Assembly: GCA_965224845.1 (NCBI GenBank)
Contig: CBDDAJ010000036.1
Span: 139,606 to 203,605, forward strand
Source: Wocania_A sp965224845
GTDB lineage: Bacteria; Bacteroidota; Bacteroidia; Flavobacteriales; Flavobacteriaceae
Direction: 5' to 3'
Length of the DNA stretch: 64,000 bases
A program made the position numbers and the translations under genes. A model generated the notes under the pieces. That model made no database searches. It saw only the letters and a program-made list of their open reading frames with translations, and was not told the DNA's origin. Positions 1 through 11,100 of this stretch are shown here, piece after piece. How positions within the stretch are numbered: position 1 is the first letter of the stretch; each line of letters opens with the position of its first letter.

Positions 1-737
1 GCTTTTTCTTGTATAAATGCTTTTTTAAAATCTTTTTGTTGAATAAATAACCAGCTCAACATTTCATTCCAAAGCAAATTGGGCTCTTGTTGAGATTTTT
101 TTAGCAGAATTTTTTTAAATAAAACATTATTCTCATTTGCACTATTCTCACTTATAAAATCGTTAATATACCTTTTAATGTTATTTAACGATACGGGGTT
201 TTTTTCGGCAAATTCTATATAGCTCGTAAACATTTTCTCTATATGTCCCTGCTCTCCATATATTTTAGCCAGCTGAAATTTAAAGTTTAATTCTGGTTTT
301 AAAACCATCGCCTTTTCATAAACGGCAATCGTTTCATTTAATAAGGTATGGTTTTGAAAACTTCGTGCTACAGAAAAGGCATTATTAACATTATCATCCA
401 AGCTATTTATCGCTTTTTGATAATATAGTTTAGCATTTTCCAAATCGTTTTTAAGCTGATAATTATAGCCTAACTCCACAAAAAAGGCAGGATATTTAAT
501 TCTGGTTATTAGTTTTAAAAGAAACGCTTCGGCTTCATTATACTGCTCTAATTGTTGATGAGCAGAAACAAGCTGGTTAATATAATTTATATTTGAAGGC
601 GATTTTGTGTATAGTTTTTTATACTCGTATAATGCTTTTTCAAAATCTCCTTTATTAAAATATTCTTTTGCCAGCACATCATCCTGCGAAAACAGGTTTG
701 TAGAAAAAAGTAAGCATAAAATAAAAAGAATCCTCAT
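1..737 (-). CDS. Secreted tetratricopeptide-repeat protein (3' end outside window)
   Basis: The frame opens at a start codon whose last base is 737 and stays open to the left edge, so the C-terminus is missing. The first 18 residues (MRILFILCLLFSTNLFSQ) look like a signal peptide, so the protein is probably exported. The rest is a run of helix pairs with TPR spacing, such as AKEYFNKGDFEKALYEYKKL and AKLYYQKA, typical of protein-protein interaction scaffolds. Family is clear but the specific role is not. It has no close neighbour on the same strand within 300 bp upstream. Confidence 0.75.
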   Translation of the reverse strand, partial: MRILFILCLLFSTNLFSQDDVLAKEYFNKGDFEKALYEYKKLYTKSPSNINYINQLVSAHQQLEQYNEAEAFLLKLITRIKYPAFFVELGYNYQLKNDLENAKLYYQKAINSLDDNVNNAFSVARSFQNHTLLNETIAVYEKAMVLKPELNFKFQLAKIYGEQGHIEKMFTSYIEFAEKNPVSLNNIKRYINDFISENSANENNVLFKKILLKKSQQEPNLLWNEMLSWLFIQQKDFKKAFIQEK

Positions 738-872
738 TATGTAAATATAACAAATGTCCTTATTAGAAAATGTTGAACTTATCTTAAAATTTTTATAAGC
801 CTCCTATTTTACCAGTATTAATTCAGCTCACTCATTCCTATTCGCTTAAAAACCTTTATAAATCAGAGTTTT

Positions 873-906
873 GTAAAAAAAAGTGCTCGAATAAAATTCG
901 AGCACT
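873..906 (-). terminator. Rho-independent terminator
   Basis: A perfect 11-bp inverted repeat (AGTGCTCGAAT / ATTCGAGCACT) with a 3-nt loop is followed on the minus strand by a run of T residues. It lies downstream of the small ORF that ends at 1044 and would end transcription coming from serS or from that ORF. The rest of the 738-1043 gap shows nothing I recognise. Confidence 0.7.
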
Positions 907-1043
907 AACCAACCAATAATACATTTTCTATTAACGCCTGTTAATTTAAAAACAATACTATACAAGATTGGGGACAGCCTTAAATTCTCAATAATAGAAA
1001 ATGACTATTTTAAAAGAAATATTAGTTTTAAGTAAGTAAACTT

Positions 1044-1169
1044 CTATCTACTTACTACAGCCGCTGTAGTATTATTTTCAGTTTTAGATATTTCGAAATC
1101 TGAAAATAAAACTTTCCCGGCAATTAAAACTAAAGCAATTAAAAGCACAAGGCGTTTAATGTTTTTCAT
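1044..1169 (-). CDS. Small membrane or secreted peptide, 41 aa
   Basis: A 41-codon frame encodes a basic start (MKNIKRL) followed by a hydrophobic stretch of about 14 residues and a polar tail. This is the pattern of a single-pass membrane peptide or a signal peptide with a short tail. It sits between serS and a strong terminator on the same strand, which supports expression. I do not recognise the family. Many short reading frames occur by chance in AT-rich DNA, so confidence is limited. Confidence 0.4.
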   Translation of the reverse strand: MKNIKRLVLLIALVLIAGKVLFSDFEISKTENNTTAAVVSR

Positions 1170-1350
1170 GGTAGGTTAAGTTTATTTTTATTGGGTAGGG
1201 CTAACTTCGATATTATATTTTGAATAGCAAAATAAAACCATAAAAAATCGTTAAACAGCATGTATTATTTACCTTTAATCGATTTAAAAGTATGCTATTT
1301 TGGTTTTTTGTAGGTTTTAAGCTTCTTTTACTGGGTTTTTATAATTTTTA

Positions 1351-2622
1351 CTAATCAATCATTGAAAAGCCTGTATAAGGTTGCAAGACTTCTGGAATTA
1401 TAATTCCATTTTTTGTTTGATAGTTTTCCAAAATTCCCGCAAGCACTCTTGGTAAGGCTAAAGCACTTCCATTTAAGGTATGAGCTAATTCATTTTTGCC
1501 ATTACTGTTTTTAAATCGCAATTTTAAACGATTCGCCTGAAAGGTTTCGAAGTTAGATATAGAAGATATTTCTAACCACCTGTCCTGTGCAGTAGAAAAC
1601 ACTTCAAAATCGTAAGTTAAAGCAGATGTAAACCCTAAATCACCACCACAAAGTCTTAAAATCCTGTATGGTAATTTTAATTCCTGTAAAATAGATTTTA
1701 CATGGTTTACCATAGCATCTAAGGCTTTATAAGATTGTGTTGGGTGCTCAACTCGCAAAATCTCAACCTTATCAAATTGGTGTAATCTGTTTAAGCCTCT
1801 AACATGCGCACCATAGCTTCCGGCTTCACGACGGAAACACGGTGTATAACCGGTAATGCTTATGGGCAACTCATTTTCGCTTAACACAACATCTCTAAAA
1901 ATATTGGTTCCTGGCACCTCTGCTGTTGGTATTAAGTATAGGTTATCGCCAGTAACATGGTACATTTGCCCTTCTTTATCTGGTAATTGTCCTGTACCAA
2001 AACCTGAGGCTTCATTAACTAAATGTGGCAATTGATATTCAGTATAACCTGCATTAGTATTTTTATCTAAGAAATAGGCAATCAATGCGCGTTGCAACCT
2101 TGCGCCTTTACCTTTATACACAGGAAATCCTGCTCCGGTAATTTTATTCCCCAGCTCAAAATCGATAATATCGTACTTCTTTGCTAGCTCCCAATGCGGT
2201 AAGGCTCCATCATGTAAAACAGGAATATCTCCCGCTCTAAAAACTTCTTCGTTATCTTCATCGGTATTTCCTGAAGGAACAATTTCATTAGGCACATTAG
2301 GAATTTTATATAATAATTGATTTAAGGCCTCCACTTTATTGCTAAGTGCTTCATTAAGCGCTTTAGATTTATCTTTTAATTGGCTTGTTTTTTCTTTTAA
2401 AGCATTTGCTTTTTCGGCTTCACCAGATTTGTACAATACCCCAATGTCTTTCGATAAAGCATTAGATGCTGCCAGAGTATTATCTAATTCTGCTTGCAAC
2501 TTTTTTCTGTCTTCATCAAAAAGAATCACCTCATTAATCATTTGGGTTGCATCAATATTTCTTTTTGCTAATCGTGCAATTACCAAATCTTTGTTTGCTC
2601 TAATAAAAGGGACTTGTAACAT
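1351..2622 (-). CDS. serS: Seryl-tRNA synthetase
   Basis: SerS charges tRNA-Ser with serine in the cytoplasm. At 423 aa the protein has the usual length. Residues about 28-105 form the N-terminal coiled-coil arm that grips the long variable arm of tRNA-Ser. The class II motif 2 is visible as PCFRREAGSYG near residue 265, and motif 3 as NGSALALPRVLAGILENYQ near residue 385. It is a stand-alone housekeeping gene reading left. The island to the right carries two extra tRNA-Ser genes that this enzyme would need to charge. Confidence 0.97.
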   Translation of the reverse strand: MLQVPFIRANKDLVIARLAKRNIDATQMINEVILFDEDRKKLQAELDNTLAASNALSKDIGVLYKSGEAEKANALKEKTSQLKDKSKALNEALSNKVEALNQLLYKIPNVPNEIVPSGNTDEDNEEVFRAGDIPVLHDGALPHWELAKKYDIIDFELGNKITGAGFPVYKGKGARLQRALIAYFLDKNTNAGYTEYQLPHLVNEASGFGTGQLPDKEGQMYHVTGDNLYLIPTAEVPGTNIFRDVVLSENELPISITGYTPCFRREAGSYGAHVRGLNRLHQFDKVEILRVEHPTQSYKALDAMVNHVKSILQELKLPYRILRLCGGDLGFTSALTYDFEVFSTAQDRWLEISSISNFETFQANRLKLRFKNSNGKNELAHTLNGSALALPRVLAGILENYQTKNGIIIPEVLQPYTGFSMID

Positions 2623-2666
2623 GAGTAAAAAATTTAAGCGACAAATTTAATGAATTACAGATATAA

Positions 2667-3983
2667 TCACTGTTCTTTTGATGGTAAAATCCAATCGTTA
2701 TGCTTAAAATAATTCCAAGAAACGCTAGCTATATCAACATCTGGATTTATAAGTTGTCTAAACGGTTTCCCATTAACACTTACTTTAGCGTTTACATAAA
2801 CCGAAACATCTTGACCGTCTTTTTTAAATTGCGTTTTTAATTTTTGAGCAAATTGCCAAATCGCATCTGGTTTTGTACTTACTATACGCTTTTGTTTCAT
2901 GGTTAAATAATTATCTAAATTTACCACATAACTGCTTCCTGTTGCCTTGTTTTCAATTCTATAGGTTGCTCTTCCACTTTTGGTTCTAAGCATCATACGC
3001 CACGAAAGCCTGTGCCCTTCTTCGGTCCAAAGGACATTGTCTTTAATAAAATGATGTCGTAATGGTAAGCCTATTTGGACTAAAAAATATATTGAAAATA
3101 ATGTGATTAATGATGTTTTATACTTTGGAACAATATGCTCGGCAGCGTTATAAAACGGTTTCCTTTTTAAAAATAACTTTTGAATGGTTTTAGGGCTAAA
3201 AAAGAATAACGAGAAAGCCAAAGCTAAATAAGGGAAAATGCCTATTTGAAAAACAAAGGAATTAAAAAGGTGAAAGAAGATGGATACTATAAACGCCCAC
3301 TTTCTAGTTGGTTTAAACCATAACAACGGAATAATTAATCCATCAAATAAAATACCACCATAGGCTAAAATATAATGCACCCATTTTTGTTGAAGCAATT
3401 CGCCTACTAAAACATAGTTTTGTTTGCTACTCATAAGCAACTCCAAAACATTAGCATTTAACCAGTCTGGATATATTTTTGCTACTGAAGCATAAGTATA
3501 AACAATGAATAGTTGAAACACAAATACTAAATTGCACCACTGTGGCATGGCATTACGTTTTATTTTTGGATTTAGTTTTACATCTATTGCAGCATACCTA
3601 TTTGCAGGCATAAAAACCATAATACTGCTTATAAGCATTAACAAATAGTAATGATTATTATACGACGATTTTTGCATGAGATAGGTTGCTGTCCACATTA
3701 TTGTAAACCCTAAAATACCTAGCCTGTATTTGTAACCCAACATAATGCATAAGGCAAACACGCCCATTATTACATAATACAAGTACATCCAATTATCTGG
3801 TAATGGCTGTAGCCACTCGAAACCTATAAACGAAAATGTAAAATGAGCATCGATAAAAACACGCTTTACCCAACCTGTAAAAATGGCCCCTATAGATTCT
3901 AGAAAACAAAGTAGCCCAAAAAAGATCCTAAAAACGATTAAAGCAGAATTATCAATATGTTTAAATAAGTACCTATTTAACAT
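2667..3983 (-). CDS. HTTM domain membrane protein (vitamin K-dependent carboxylase-like)
   Basis: The 438-aa protein has several hydrophobic segments across residues 15-310, with the characteristic N-terminal block ALIVFRIFFGLLCFLESIGA and a soluble C-terminal part. This matches the HTTM (horizontally transferred transmembrane) family related to gamma-glutamyl carboxylase, common in Flavobacteriaceae. No substrate is established for the bacterial members. The start overlaps the end of ribF by 11 bp, so the two are probably co-transcribed. Confidence 0.75.
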   Translation of the reverse strand: MLNRYLFKHIDNSALIVFRIFFGLLCFLESIGAIFTGWVKRVFIDAHFTFSFIGFEWLQPLPDNWMYLYYVIMGVFALCIMLGYKYRLGILGFTIMWTATYLMQKSSYNNHYYLLMLISSIMVFMPANRYAAIDVKLNPKIKRNAMPQWCNLVFVFQLFIVYTYASVAKIYPDWLNANVLELLMSSKQNYVLVGELLQQKWVHYILAYGGILFDGLIIPLLWFKPTRKWAFIVSIFFHLFNSFVFQIGIFPYLALAFSLFFFSPKTIQKLFLKRKPFYNAAEHIVPKYKTSLITLFSIYFLVQIGLPLRHHFIKDNVLWTEEGHRLSWRMMLRTKSGRATYRIENKATGSSYVVNLDNYLTMKQKRIVSTKPDAIWQFAQKLKTQFKKDGQDVSVYVNAKVSVNGKPFRQLINPDVDIASVSWNYFKHNDWILPSKEQ

Positions 3984-4911
3984 GGTGTTTTGCTATATAA
4001 GCTATTGCTATGTCTTTGTCTTTTGCTAATTGTGATTTTAAAGCACTAACCGATTCAAATTTTTGTTCGTCTCGAATACGTTCGTGTAAATCTATTTGAA
4101 TGGTTTTATTATAAATATCTTTATTAAAATTGAAAAAATGAGCTTCAATGCTTTCGGTGTTCCCATCAACTGTTGGGTTTACGCCAATGTTTAACATACC
4201 AAATATTTTTTCATTATTAATTACGGTACTTACAATATATGCGCCATATTTAGGGATAAGTTTATAATCTTCTTTAACCTTTATATTAGCGGTTGAAAAT
4301 CCTAATTGCCTCCCTAAGCCTTTGCCTTCAATTACGGTTCCAGTTATCATAAAAGCATATCCTAAAAACATATTAGCCTTAGTAATATTCCCTTCATGTA
4401 GAGCTTTTCTAATTTTTGTAGAACTTACCGCTACATCGTTAATATCCTGAGCCGAAATTTCTTCAACCTCAAAACCGTATACTTGCCCAAAGCGTTTTAA
4501 GTCTTCAATATTGGCATTTCTATTTCTACCAAACCTGTGGTCATATCCAATAATTACTTTTTTGGCATGTAGTTTATCCACCAGAATTTGTTTAACAAAA
4601 TCTTCGGCCGACAGTCTTGAAAATGCTTTAGTGAATTTTTTAATAAGTAAGTAATCTAGCCCCAAGGCGTCTAAAATAGCATAACGTTCGTCAATGGTAT
4701 TTATTAGTTTTATTGATGAGTCTTTTTGCAACACCATCCGCGGATGTGGGAAAAAGGTGAGAATCACAGAGTGTAACCCTTCTAATTTACCAGCGTTAAT
4801 TAATCGTTTAACAATTTTTTGATGCCCGATATGTACCCCATCAAAAGTACCTATTGTAACTACAGTGGGCACCTTAGGTTTAAATATATCAATATTCATT
4901 ATTCTGTCCAT
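3973..4911 (-). CDS. ribF: Bifunctional riboflavin kinase / FAD synthetase
   Basis: RibF phosphorylates riboflavin to FMN and adenylates FMN to FAD. The N-terminal nucleotidyltransferase domain carries GTFDGVHIGHQKIV (about residues 22-35) and GYDHRFGRNR. The C-terminal flavokinase domain carries EGKGLGRQLGFSTANIKV near residue 195. The length of 312 aa is normal. A second in-frame methionine (MNIDIF) four codons downstream of the first could be the true start. It overlaps the HTTM gene, suggesting one transcript. Confidence 0.95.
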   Translation of the reverse strand: MDRIMNIDIFKPKVPTVVTIGTFDGVHIGHQKIVKRLINAGKLEGLHSVILTFFPHPRMVLQKDSSIKLINTIDERYAILDALGLDYLLIKKFTKAFSRLSAEDFVKQILVDKLHAKKVIIGYDHRFGRNRNANIEDLKRFGQVYGFEVEEISAQDINDVAVSSTKIRKALHEGNITKANMFLGYAFMITGTVIEGKGLGRQLGFSTANIKVKEDYKLIPKYGAYIVSTVINNEKIFGMLNIGVNPTVDGNTESIEAHFFNFNKDIYNKTIQIDLHERIRDEQKFESVSALKSQLAKDKDIAIAYIAKHHVK

Positions 4912-4993
4912 TTAACGAATAAAATTGCATGTTCAGCCTTAAAAAATTAGATTTGTTAACAATTCAATAATGAATTGTCCAAAAAATATCTTT

Positions 4994-7900
4994 ATGAAAG
5001 CAAAACTACATTATGTTTTATCAATAGCAATATTTTTGTTTATATTTTCAGCTTCGGCTCAACGTTCTACATGGAAGAAAGTAGAAAATACTGGCCATTC
5101 AGAGCGTTTATCAAAACTTAATTTAGACCCTAGTAAAGTACATTTATTCCAGCTTAATCGTGCTTTATTAAATAAAGATATTTTATCGACACCATTAAGA
5201 AATGCTTCAAAAAAAACATCTAATAAAATTATTAGTTTGCCTGGGTTAGATGGGCAATTAGAAAGTTTCATCCTTTATGAGGCTCCTGTTTTTGCGCCAG
5301 AGCTTTCTGCAAAGTACCCGAATATAAAATCGTATGCGGGTATTAGTACAAAAAACTCTAAAACACGCTTAAGAATGAGTGTTTCTCCGCAAGGTGTACA
5401 AACTATGATCTCTTATGCAGGCAGGTCAACCGTATTTATGCAGCCTGTTAAAAAAGGCTCTGACGAATATGTTTTATATGAAAAGCATTCAAAAAACAGA
5501 TTAGCAGACCGCTTTGAATGTAAAACCATAGACGAGTTAAATGAAACTTTAAACAAATCTGGTAAATTGCTAGCAAATGAAGGTGGGGCAAATAACAAAA
5601 CTTTACAAAAATTTAGAATAGCTGTATCTGTAACCGGAGAATACACGGCATATCACGGCGGTAACGTTGCAGATGCATTAGCAGCAATAAACGCCAGTTT
5701 AACACGTGTAAATCAGGTTTTTGAAACCGATATGGCGGTAACTTTTGAGCTTATTGCTACTAATAATCTGGTTATTTACACCAATGCCGCTTCCGATCCT
5801 TATTCTGATGCCAATGTTGGAACAGATTCAGATAATTCTAATAACACCAATGGCTGGAGCTTGCAAGTTCAAAACACGTTAACCAGTGTTCTTGGTAATG
5901 GTGCTTACGACATTGGTCATTTATTTGGTGCCTCAGGTGGTGGTGGAAATGCCGGTTGTATTGGTTGTGTTTGTAGAAATGATTCTGGCAGTTCAACCGA
6001 TAAAAATAAAGGTAGTGCGTATACATCTCCTTCTAATGGAATTCCTGAAGGGGATACTTTTGATATTGATTATGTTGCTCATGAGATAGGACATCAAATG
6101 GGAGCTAATCATACCTGGGCATTTAGTTCTGAAGGGACTAATGTTAATTCTGAACCTGGTAGCGGAACAACTATTATGGGCTATGCTGGAATTACTGGTG
6201 CAAATAATGTGGCTTTAAATAGTGACGACTATTTTCACTATCATAGTATCAAACAAATATTAGATAATTTAGCAACAAAAAGCTGTCAAACAACTGAACC
6301 TATTGCAAACAATCCGCCTATTGCTGATGCCGGAAATGATTATAATATCCCTAAAGGCACTGCCTATATATTAAAGGGCTCTGCTTCAGACACTGATGGC
6401 AGTGATAATTTAACCTATTGCTGGGAACAAATAGATAGTGGCATAACCAATAATCAAAATTTTGGGCCTACGCTAACTTCGGGTTCTATGAACCGCTCGT
6501 TACCACCATCTGCTTCTACAGATAGGTATATCCCAAAGTTTTCTAGTGTTTTAGCAGGCAATACAACTCAATCTGGGCCTACGTTAGGTAGTGATTGGGA
6601 GACCGTTTCTACAGTTGCCAGAACTTTAAACTGGGCCTTAACGGTTAGAGATAGAGCGCCTCTATCTGCAACTGGGGGACAAACCAGTTATGATAGGATG
6701 CAAATTACAGTAGAAGATGTTACGCCTTTTACAGTAAAAAACCCTGTATCCTGGGTTCAGGGAACGACACAAACCATTGAATGGGTTGTTGGGCAAACTA
6801 CAAATGGAACTATAAACTGTCAAAATGTTAATATTAAACTTTCTACAAACGGTTCCAAATTTCCTATTACCATAGCTAGTAATACCCCTAATGATGGGTC
6901 TTATACTTACACTGTACCCGCTATACCTGATACAACTAATGCAAGAATATTAGTTGAAGCTGCCGACAATATTTTTTATGATGTTTGTGATTTTGAATTT
7001 TCTATTTCAACCGATCCGGATTTTTTTATAGCTAACGAGGTTTTAAGCCCTGTTGCCTGTAGAGAAACAACAGCAACTTTTACTTTTGATTATATTACTG
7101 CAAATGGTTTTAACGAAACGACTACGTTTAGTGCTTCAGGAACCCCCGGAGCCTCAACTGTTGCTTTCTCCCCAACCAGCAGAACCACTTCCGGACCTGT
7201 TACTATGACCATATCTAACTTAGATGGTGTAGCCCAAAACGATTATACGATAAATGTAATAACAACGCCAACAGCAACGCCAGCCAAAAGTAGAGCTATC
7301 GCTTTTCCTTTTTTTAATGGGAATTGTATCTCGACTGGAAGCACAACTTATGGCACAGCTACCACCTTAGTTCAATTTAACACTATTAATCAGGCTTCCG
7401 CAAAACTTACAAGTTATAGTGATTATATGTCTAGCCCTACCAATGTAAACAGAAACGGTTCATACGATTTAACCGTTAATGCTAATACCGATGGTAATTA
7501 TACAACTACCACCAGAGTATGGATAGATTGGAACCAAAATTGTAGTTTTGACGATGCAGGTGAGGCATATGATTTAGGTGATGCCACTAATACTTCAGAT
7601 GGAGCAACAAGCAATTCTCCTTTTTCAATTACAATTCCTGTTAGTGCTGCTTTAGGCAATACCGTTATGAGAGTATCTACCAAATTTAAAGACGATGGTA
7701 CTCCAACTTCTTGTGAAAATGGTTTTGATGGAGAGGTTGAAGATTATACGGTTAATGTACAAACATCATTAGCAGTTGAAGAATTTGGTTTTGACAATTT
7801 TGCAGTTTTTCCAAACCCTAATAAAGGCGAGTTTACCATAAAATTAAACAGTTCATTATCTAGTAATGTTAATGTAGAGGTTTACGATTTAAGAGGAAGA

Positions 7901-8038
7901 AAAATTTTCAAAAACAAATACAAAGACGCTGGCGATTTTAATGAAACAATACATTTAAATCAAGTGCAATCTGGTATGTATATTTTAAATGTAAGTGATG
8001 ATAAGCGAAAATCTACAAAAAAGATAATTATAGAATGA
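4994..8038 (+). CDS. Secreted M12-type (reprolysin-like) zinc metalloprotease with T9SS tail
   Basis: An exported protease, probably delivered to the cell surface or medium by the type IX secretion system. I start it at 4994 (MKAKLHYVLS) rather than at the in-frame ATG at 4970, because the adjacent paralogue begins with the matching MKTTLHYVLS. The zinc site HEIGHQMGANH is at about residue 363 and the Met-turn region TTIMGYAG follows. Next come an Ig/PKD-like segment (IADAGNDYNIPKGT), a GEVED domain (WIDWNQNCSFDDAGE ... DGEVEDYTV, about 830-915) and a C-terminal type A sorting domain with VFPNPNKGEFTI. The substrate is not predictable. Confidence 0.85.
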   Translation: MKAKLHYVLSIAIFLFIFSASAQRSTWKKVENTGHSERLSKLNLDPSKVHLFQLNRALLNKDILSTPLRNASKKTSNKIISLPGLDGQLESFILYEAPVFAPELSAKYPNIKSYAGISTKNSKTRLRMSVSPQGVQTMISYAGRSTVFMQPVKKGSDEYVLYEKHSKNRLADRFECKTIDELNETLNKSGKLLANEGGANNKTLQKFRIAVSVTGEYTAYHGGNVADALAAINASLTRVNQVFETDMAVTFELIATNNLVIYTNAASDPYSDANVGTDSDNSNNTNGWSLQVQNTLTSVLGNGAYDIGHLFGASGGGGNAGCIGCVCRNDSGSSTDKNKGSAYTSPSNGIPEGDTFDIDYVAHEIGHQMGANHTWAFSSEGTNVNSEPGSGTTIMGYAGITGANNVALNSDDYFHYHSIKQILDNLATKSCQTTEPIANNPPIADAGNDYNIPKGTAYILKGSASDTDGSDNLTYCWEQIDSGITNNQNFGPTLTSGSMNRSLPPSASTDRYIPKFSSVLAGNTTQSGPTLGSDWETVSTVARTLNWALTVRDRAPLSATGGQTSYDRMQITVEDVTPFTVKNPVSWVQGTTQTIEWVVGQTTNGTINCQNVNIKLSTNGSKFPITIASNTPNDGSYTYTVPAIPDTTNARILVEAADNIFYDVCDFEFSISTDPDFFIANEVLSPVACRETTATFTFDYITANGFNETTTFSASGTPGASTVAFSPTSRTTSGPVTMTISNLDGVAQNDYTINVITTPTATPAKSRAIAFPFFNGNCISTGSTTYGTATTLVQFNTINQASAKLTSYSDYMSSPTNVNRNGSYDLTVNANTDGNYTTTTRVWIDWNQNCSFDDAGEAYDLGDATNTSDGATSNSPFSITIPVSAALGNTVMRVSTKFKDDGTPTSCENGFDGEVEDYTVNVQTSLAVEEFGFDNFAVFPNPNKGEFTIKLNSSLSSNVNVEVYDLRGRKIFKNKYKDAGDFNETIHLNQVQSGMYILNVSDDKRKSTKKIIIE

Positions 8039-8060
8039 ATAAAAAAATGAAGATTTAACT

Positions 8061-8090
8061 TTGTAGTTCTGTCTTAAAAAAATAAATTTA
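8061..8090 (+). promoter_or_regulatory. Bacteroidota-type promoter for the second metalloprotease
   Basis: TTG at 8061-8063 is followed after 19 nt by TAAATTTA at 8083-8090, one mismatch from the TAnnTTTG -7 box. It lies 25 bp before the ATG at 8115, so the second protease can be transcribed independently of the first. Confidence 0.5.
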
Positions 8091-8114
8091 TAAAAAAGAT
8101 TGCCCTAAATTTTT

Positions 8115-11100
8115 ATGAAAACCACCCTACATTATGTTTTATCAATAGCACTATTTTTAATAACATTTTCAAATATTGCTCAAAACAGGTGTTGGGAAAA
8201 AATAGAGCGCATACCTACTCAAAAAAGCCTATCAAAGCTCAAATTAGATATTGCTACTGTTCATTTATTTAAACTAAACGCAAAAATACTTGATCAGGAC
8301 ATACAAGCAACTCCATTAAGAAGTACTACTCAAAAAAAGGTCTCAGCCAAAATAATAAGTATTCCAGGATCAGAGGGGCAATTAGAAGATTTTAGACTTT
8401 ATGAAGCCCCTGTTTTTTCACCTGAACTCGCAGTGAAGTATCCAAATATAAGGTCGTTTATTGGTATTAGCACAAAAGACCCTAAAACACGTTTACGCAT
8501 GAGTGTGGCTCCCCAAGGTGTACAAACCATGATATCTTATGTTGATAAGCCTACTGTTTTTATGCAGCCTATAGAAAAAGGAGGCACTGAATATGTTTTG
8601 TATGAAAAAAAATCTAAACGTTCTAAATCCAATCCCTTTGAATGTAAAACTATTGATGTCCTTAATACTACTTTTAATAAATCAAACAAATCATCGAAAG
8701 TAAATGAAGGCGGAGCCAATAATCAAACCTTACAAAAATTTAGAATAGCCATCTCGGTTACCGGTGAATATACACAGTTCCATAACGATGATAATGCTGC
8801 AAACGGAGATGCCAAAGCCGATGCTTTAGCTGCTATTAATGCTACATTAACAAGAGTTAATCAAATTTTTGAAACCGATATGGCCATAACTTTCGAGCTT
8901 ATAGGGAACAACAATCTTATAATTTATGATAAGCCTGAAACTGATCCTTATTCTGATGCCAATATTGGAGCAGATGATAATAATTCTGACAATACAAATG
9001 GCTGGAGTTTGCAAGTTCAAAACACATTAACCGCTGTTATTGGTAATGGCGCTTATGATATTGGTCATTTATTTGGTGCCTCAGGTGGTGGTGGAAATGC
9101 CGGTTGTATTGGTTGTGTTTGCAGAAATGATTCTGCCAGTTCAACCGATAAAAATAAAGGGAGTGCTTTCACATCTCCTTTGAATAGTGGTGTTCCTGAA
9201 GGAGATACTTTTGATATTGATTTTGTAGCTCATGAAATAGGGCATCAAATGGGGGCTAATCATACCTGGTCTTTTGAAAGTTCAGAAGGTACGGGAGTAA
9301 ACTCAGAACCCGGAAGCGGTAGTACAATAATGGGTTATGCTGGAATTACTGGTGCAAATAATGTGGCTTTAAATAGTGACGCCTATTTTCACTATCATAG
9401 TATCAAACAAATATTAGATAATGTTGCTAACAAAAGCTGTCAAACTACTGAAGCCATTTCAAATAACCCTCCATTAGCAGATGCTGGAAGTGACTATAAT
9501 ATTCCTAAAGGGACACCTTATGTTTTAAAAGGCTCGGCAACAGACCTTGATGGAACAGATAATCTTACTTATTGTTGGGAACAGATTGATAGCGGTACAA
9601 CTAACTATCAGAATTTTGGTCCAGACCTAAGTTCAGGAGCAATGAACAGGTCCCTTCCTCCAAGCAGTTCTTCAAACAGATATATACCCAAGTTCTCTAG
9701 TGTTTTAGCAGGCCATGTTACACAAACAAACCCAACATTAGGAAGCGATTGGGAATCTGTATCTACTGTTGCAAGAACTCTAAATTGGGCCTTAACGGTT
9801 AGAGATCGGTCACCAGCTAATGCAACAGGAGGGCAAACCAGTTATGACAGAATGCAAATAACAGTAGAAGATGTTACCCCTTTTACCATAAAAAACCCTG
9901 TGTCCTGGGCTCAAGGGTCAACACAAAATATTGAATGGATTGTTGGGCAAACTACAAATGCAACCATTAATTGCCAAAACGTAAACATTAAACTCTCTAC
10001 CGATGGCGGCTTAACTTTTCCTATTACTATTGCATCTAATACGCCTAACGACGGGGCTTTTTCTTATACCGTTCCTGCTATGGCCAATACAAGTAATGCC
10101 GGACTTTTAATTGAGGCGGCAGATAATATTTTTTATGATGTCTCAGATTTTAATTTCTCTATTTCAACAGATCCGGATTTCTTTATTGTTGAAGACGTTT
10201 TAGCACCAGTTAATTGTGGAGATACTACGGCCATTTATAATTTTAATTTTGTAGTGGCTAATGGCTTTTCAGAAAACACTACTTTTAGTGTTTCTGGTAA
10301 TCCTTCTGGATCTATTGTAACCTTTTCTCCAACCCATTTAAATGATTCCGGGCCAGTAACAATGACTATAAGTAATTTAGGCGCAACTCCAGTTGGAGAC
10401 TATACCCTAACCCTTACAGGAACACCAACAACTTCTAGTCCTAAAAATAAAAATATAGTATTTCCTTTTAATAACGGGCCTTGCGCTTCAACAGGAAATA
10501 CAGATTATAGCACAAGTACTACATTAGTTCAATTTAACACCATTAATCAAACTTCTGCAAAGCCGTCGGGCTATAGTAACTATACCCATATTTCTACAGG
10601 TTTAAACAGAAACGACACTTATAATTTGATGGTAAATGTTAATACGGCTGGCGATTATACCACCAATACCAAAGCCTGGATAGACTGGAATCAAAACTGT
10701 AGTTTTGATGACCCGGGTGAAGCATATAATTTAGGCGATGCTACCAATGTTACTAATGGAGCAACAGGCCATTCGCCATTATCTATAATGGTTCCATCAG
10801 ATGCTGTTTTGGGGCATACCACAATGAGAGTTTCAACAAAGTATAAAGGTGATGGTTTGCCTAATTTCTGTGAAAAAGGTTTTGATGGTGAAGTTGAAGA
10901 TTATACCATTACCATACAGCCCGCAAGTACATCATTTGAAACCTCTATTACTTTGGTGAATTTAAATACCATTAATCAAGCCTCTGAAAAACCTTCAGAG
11001 TATAGTGATTATACTTCTGTAATTACGACTGTAAACAGAGCTAGTAATTACGATTTAATTGTTAACGTTAGTACCGAAAGAGATTTTAAAACAGCTACCA

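Noticed and set aside
4970..4993. Upstream ATG as start of the first metalloprotease
   Set aside because: It adds eight residues before the signal peptide that are absent in the paralogue; the second ATG has the matching context.
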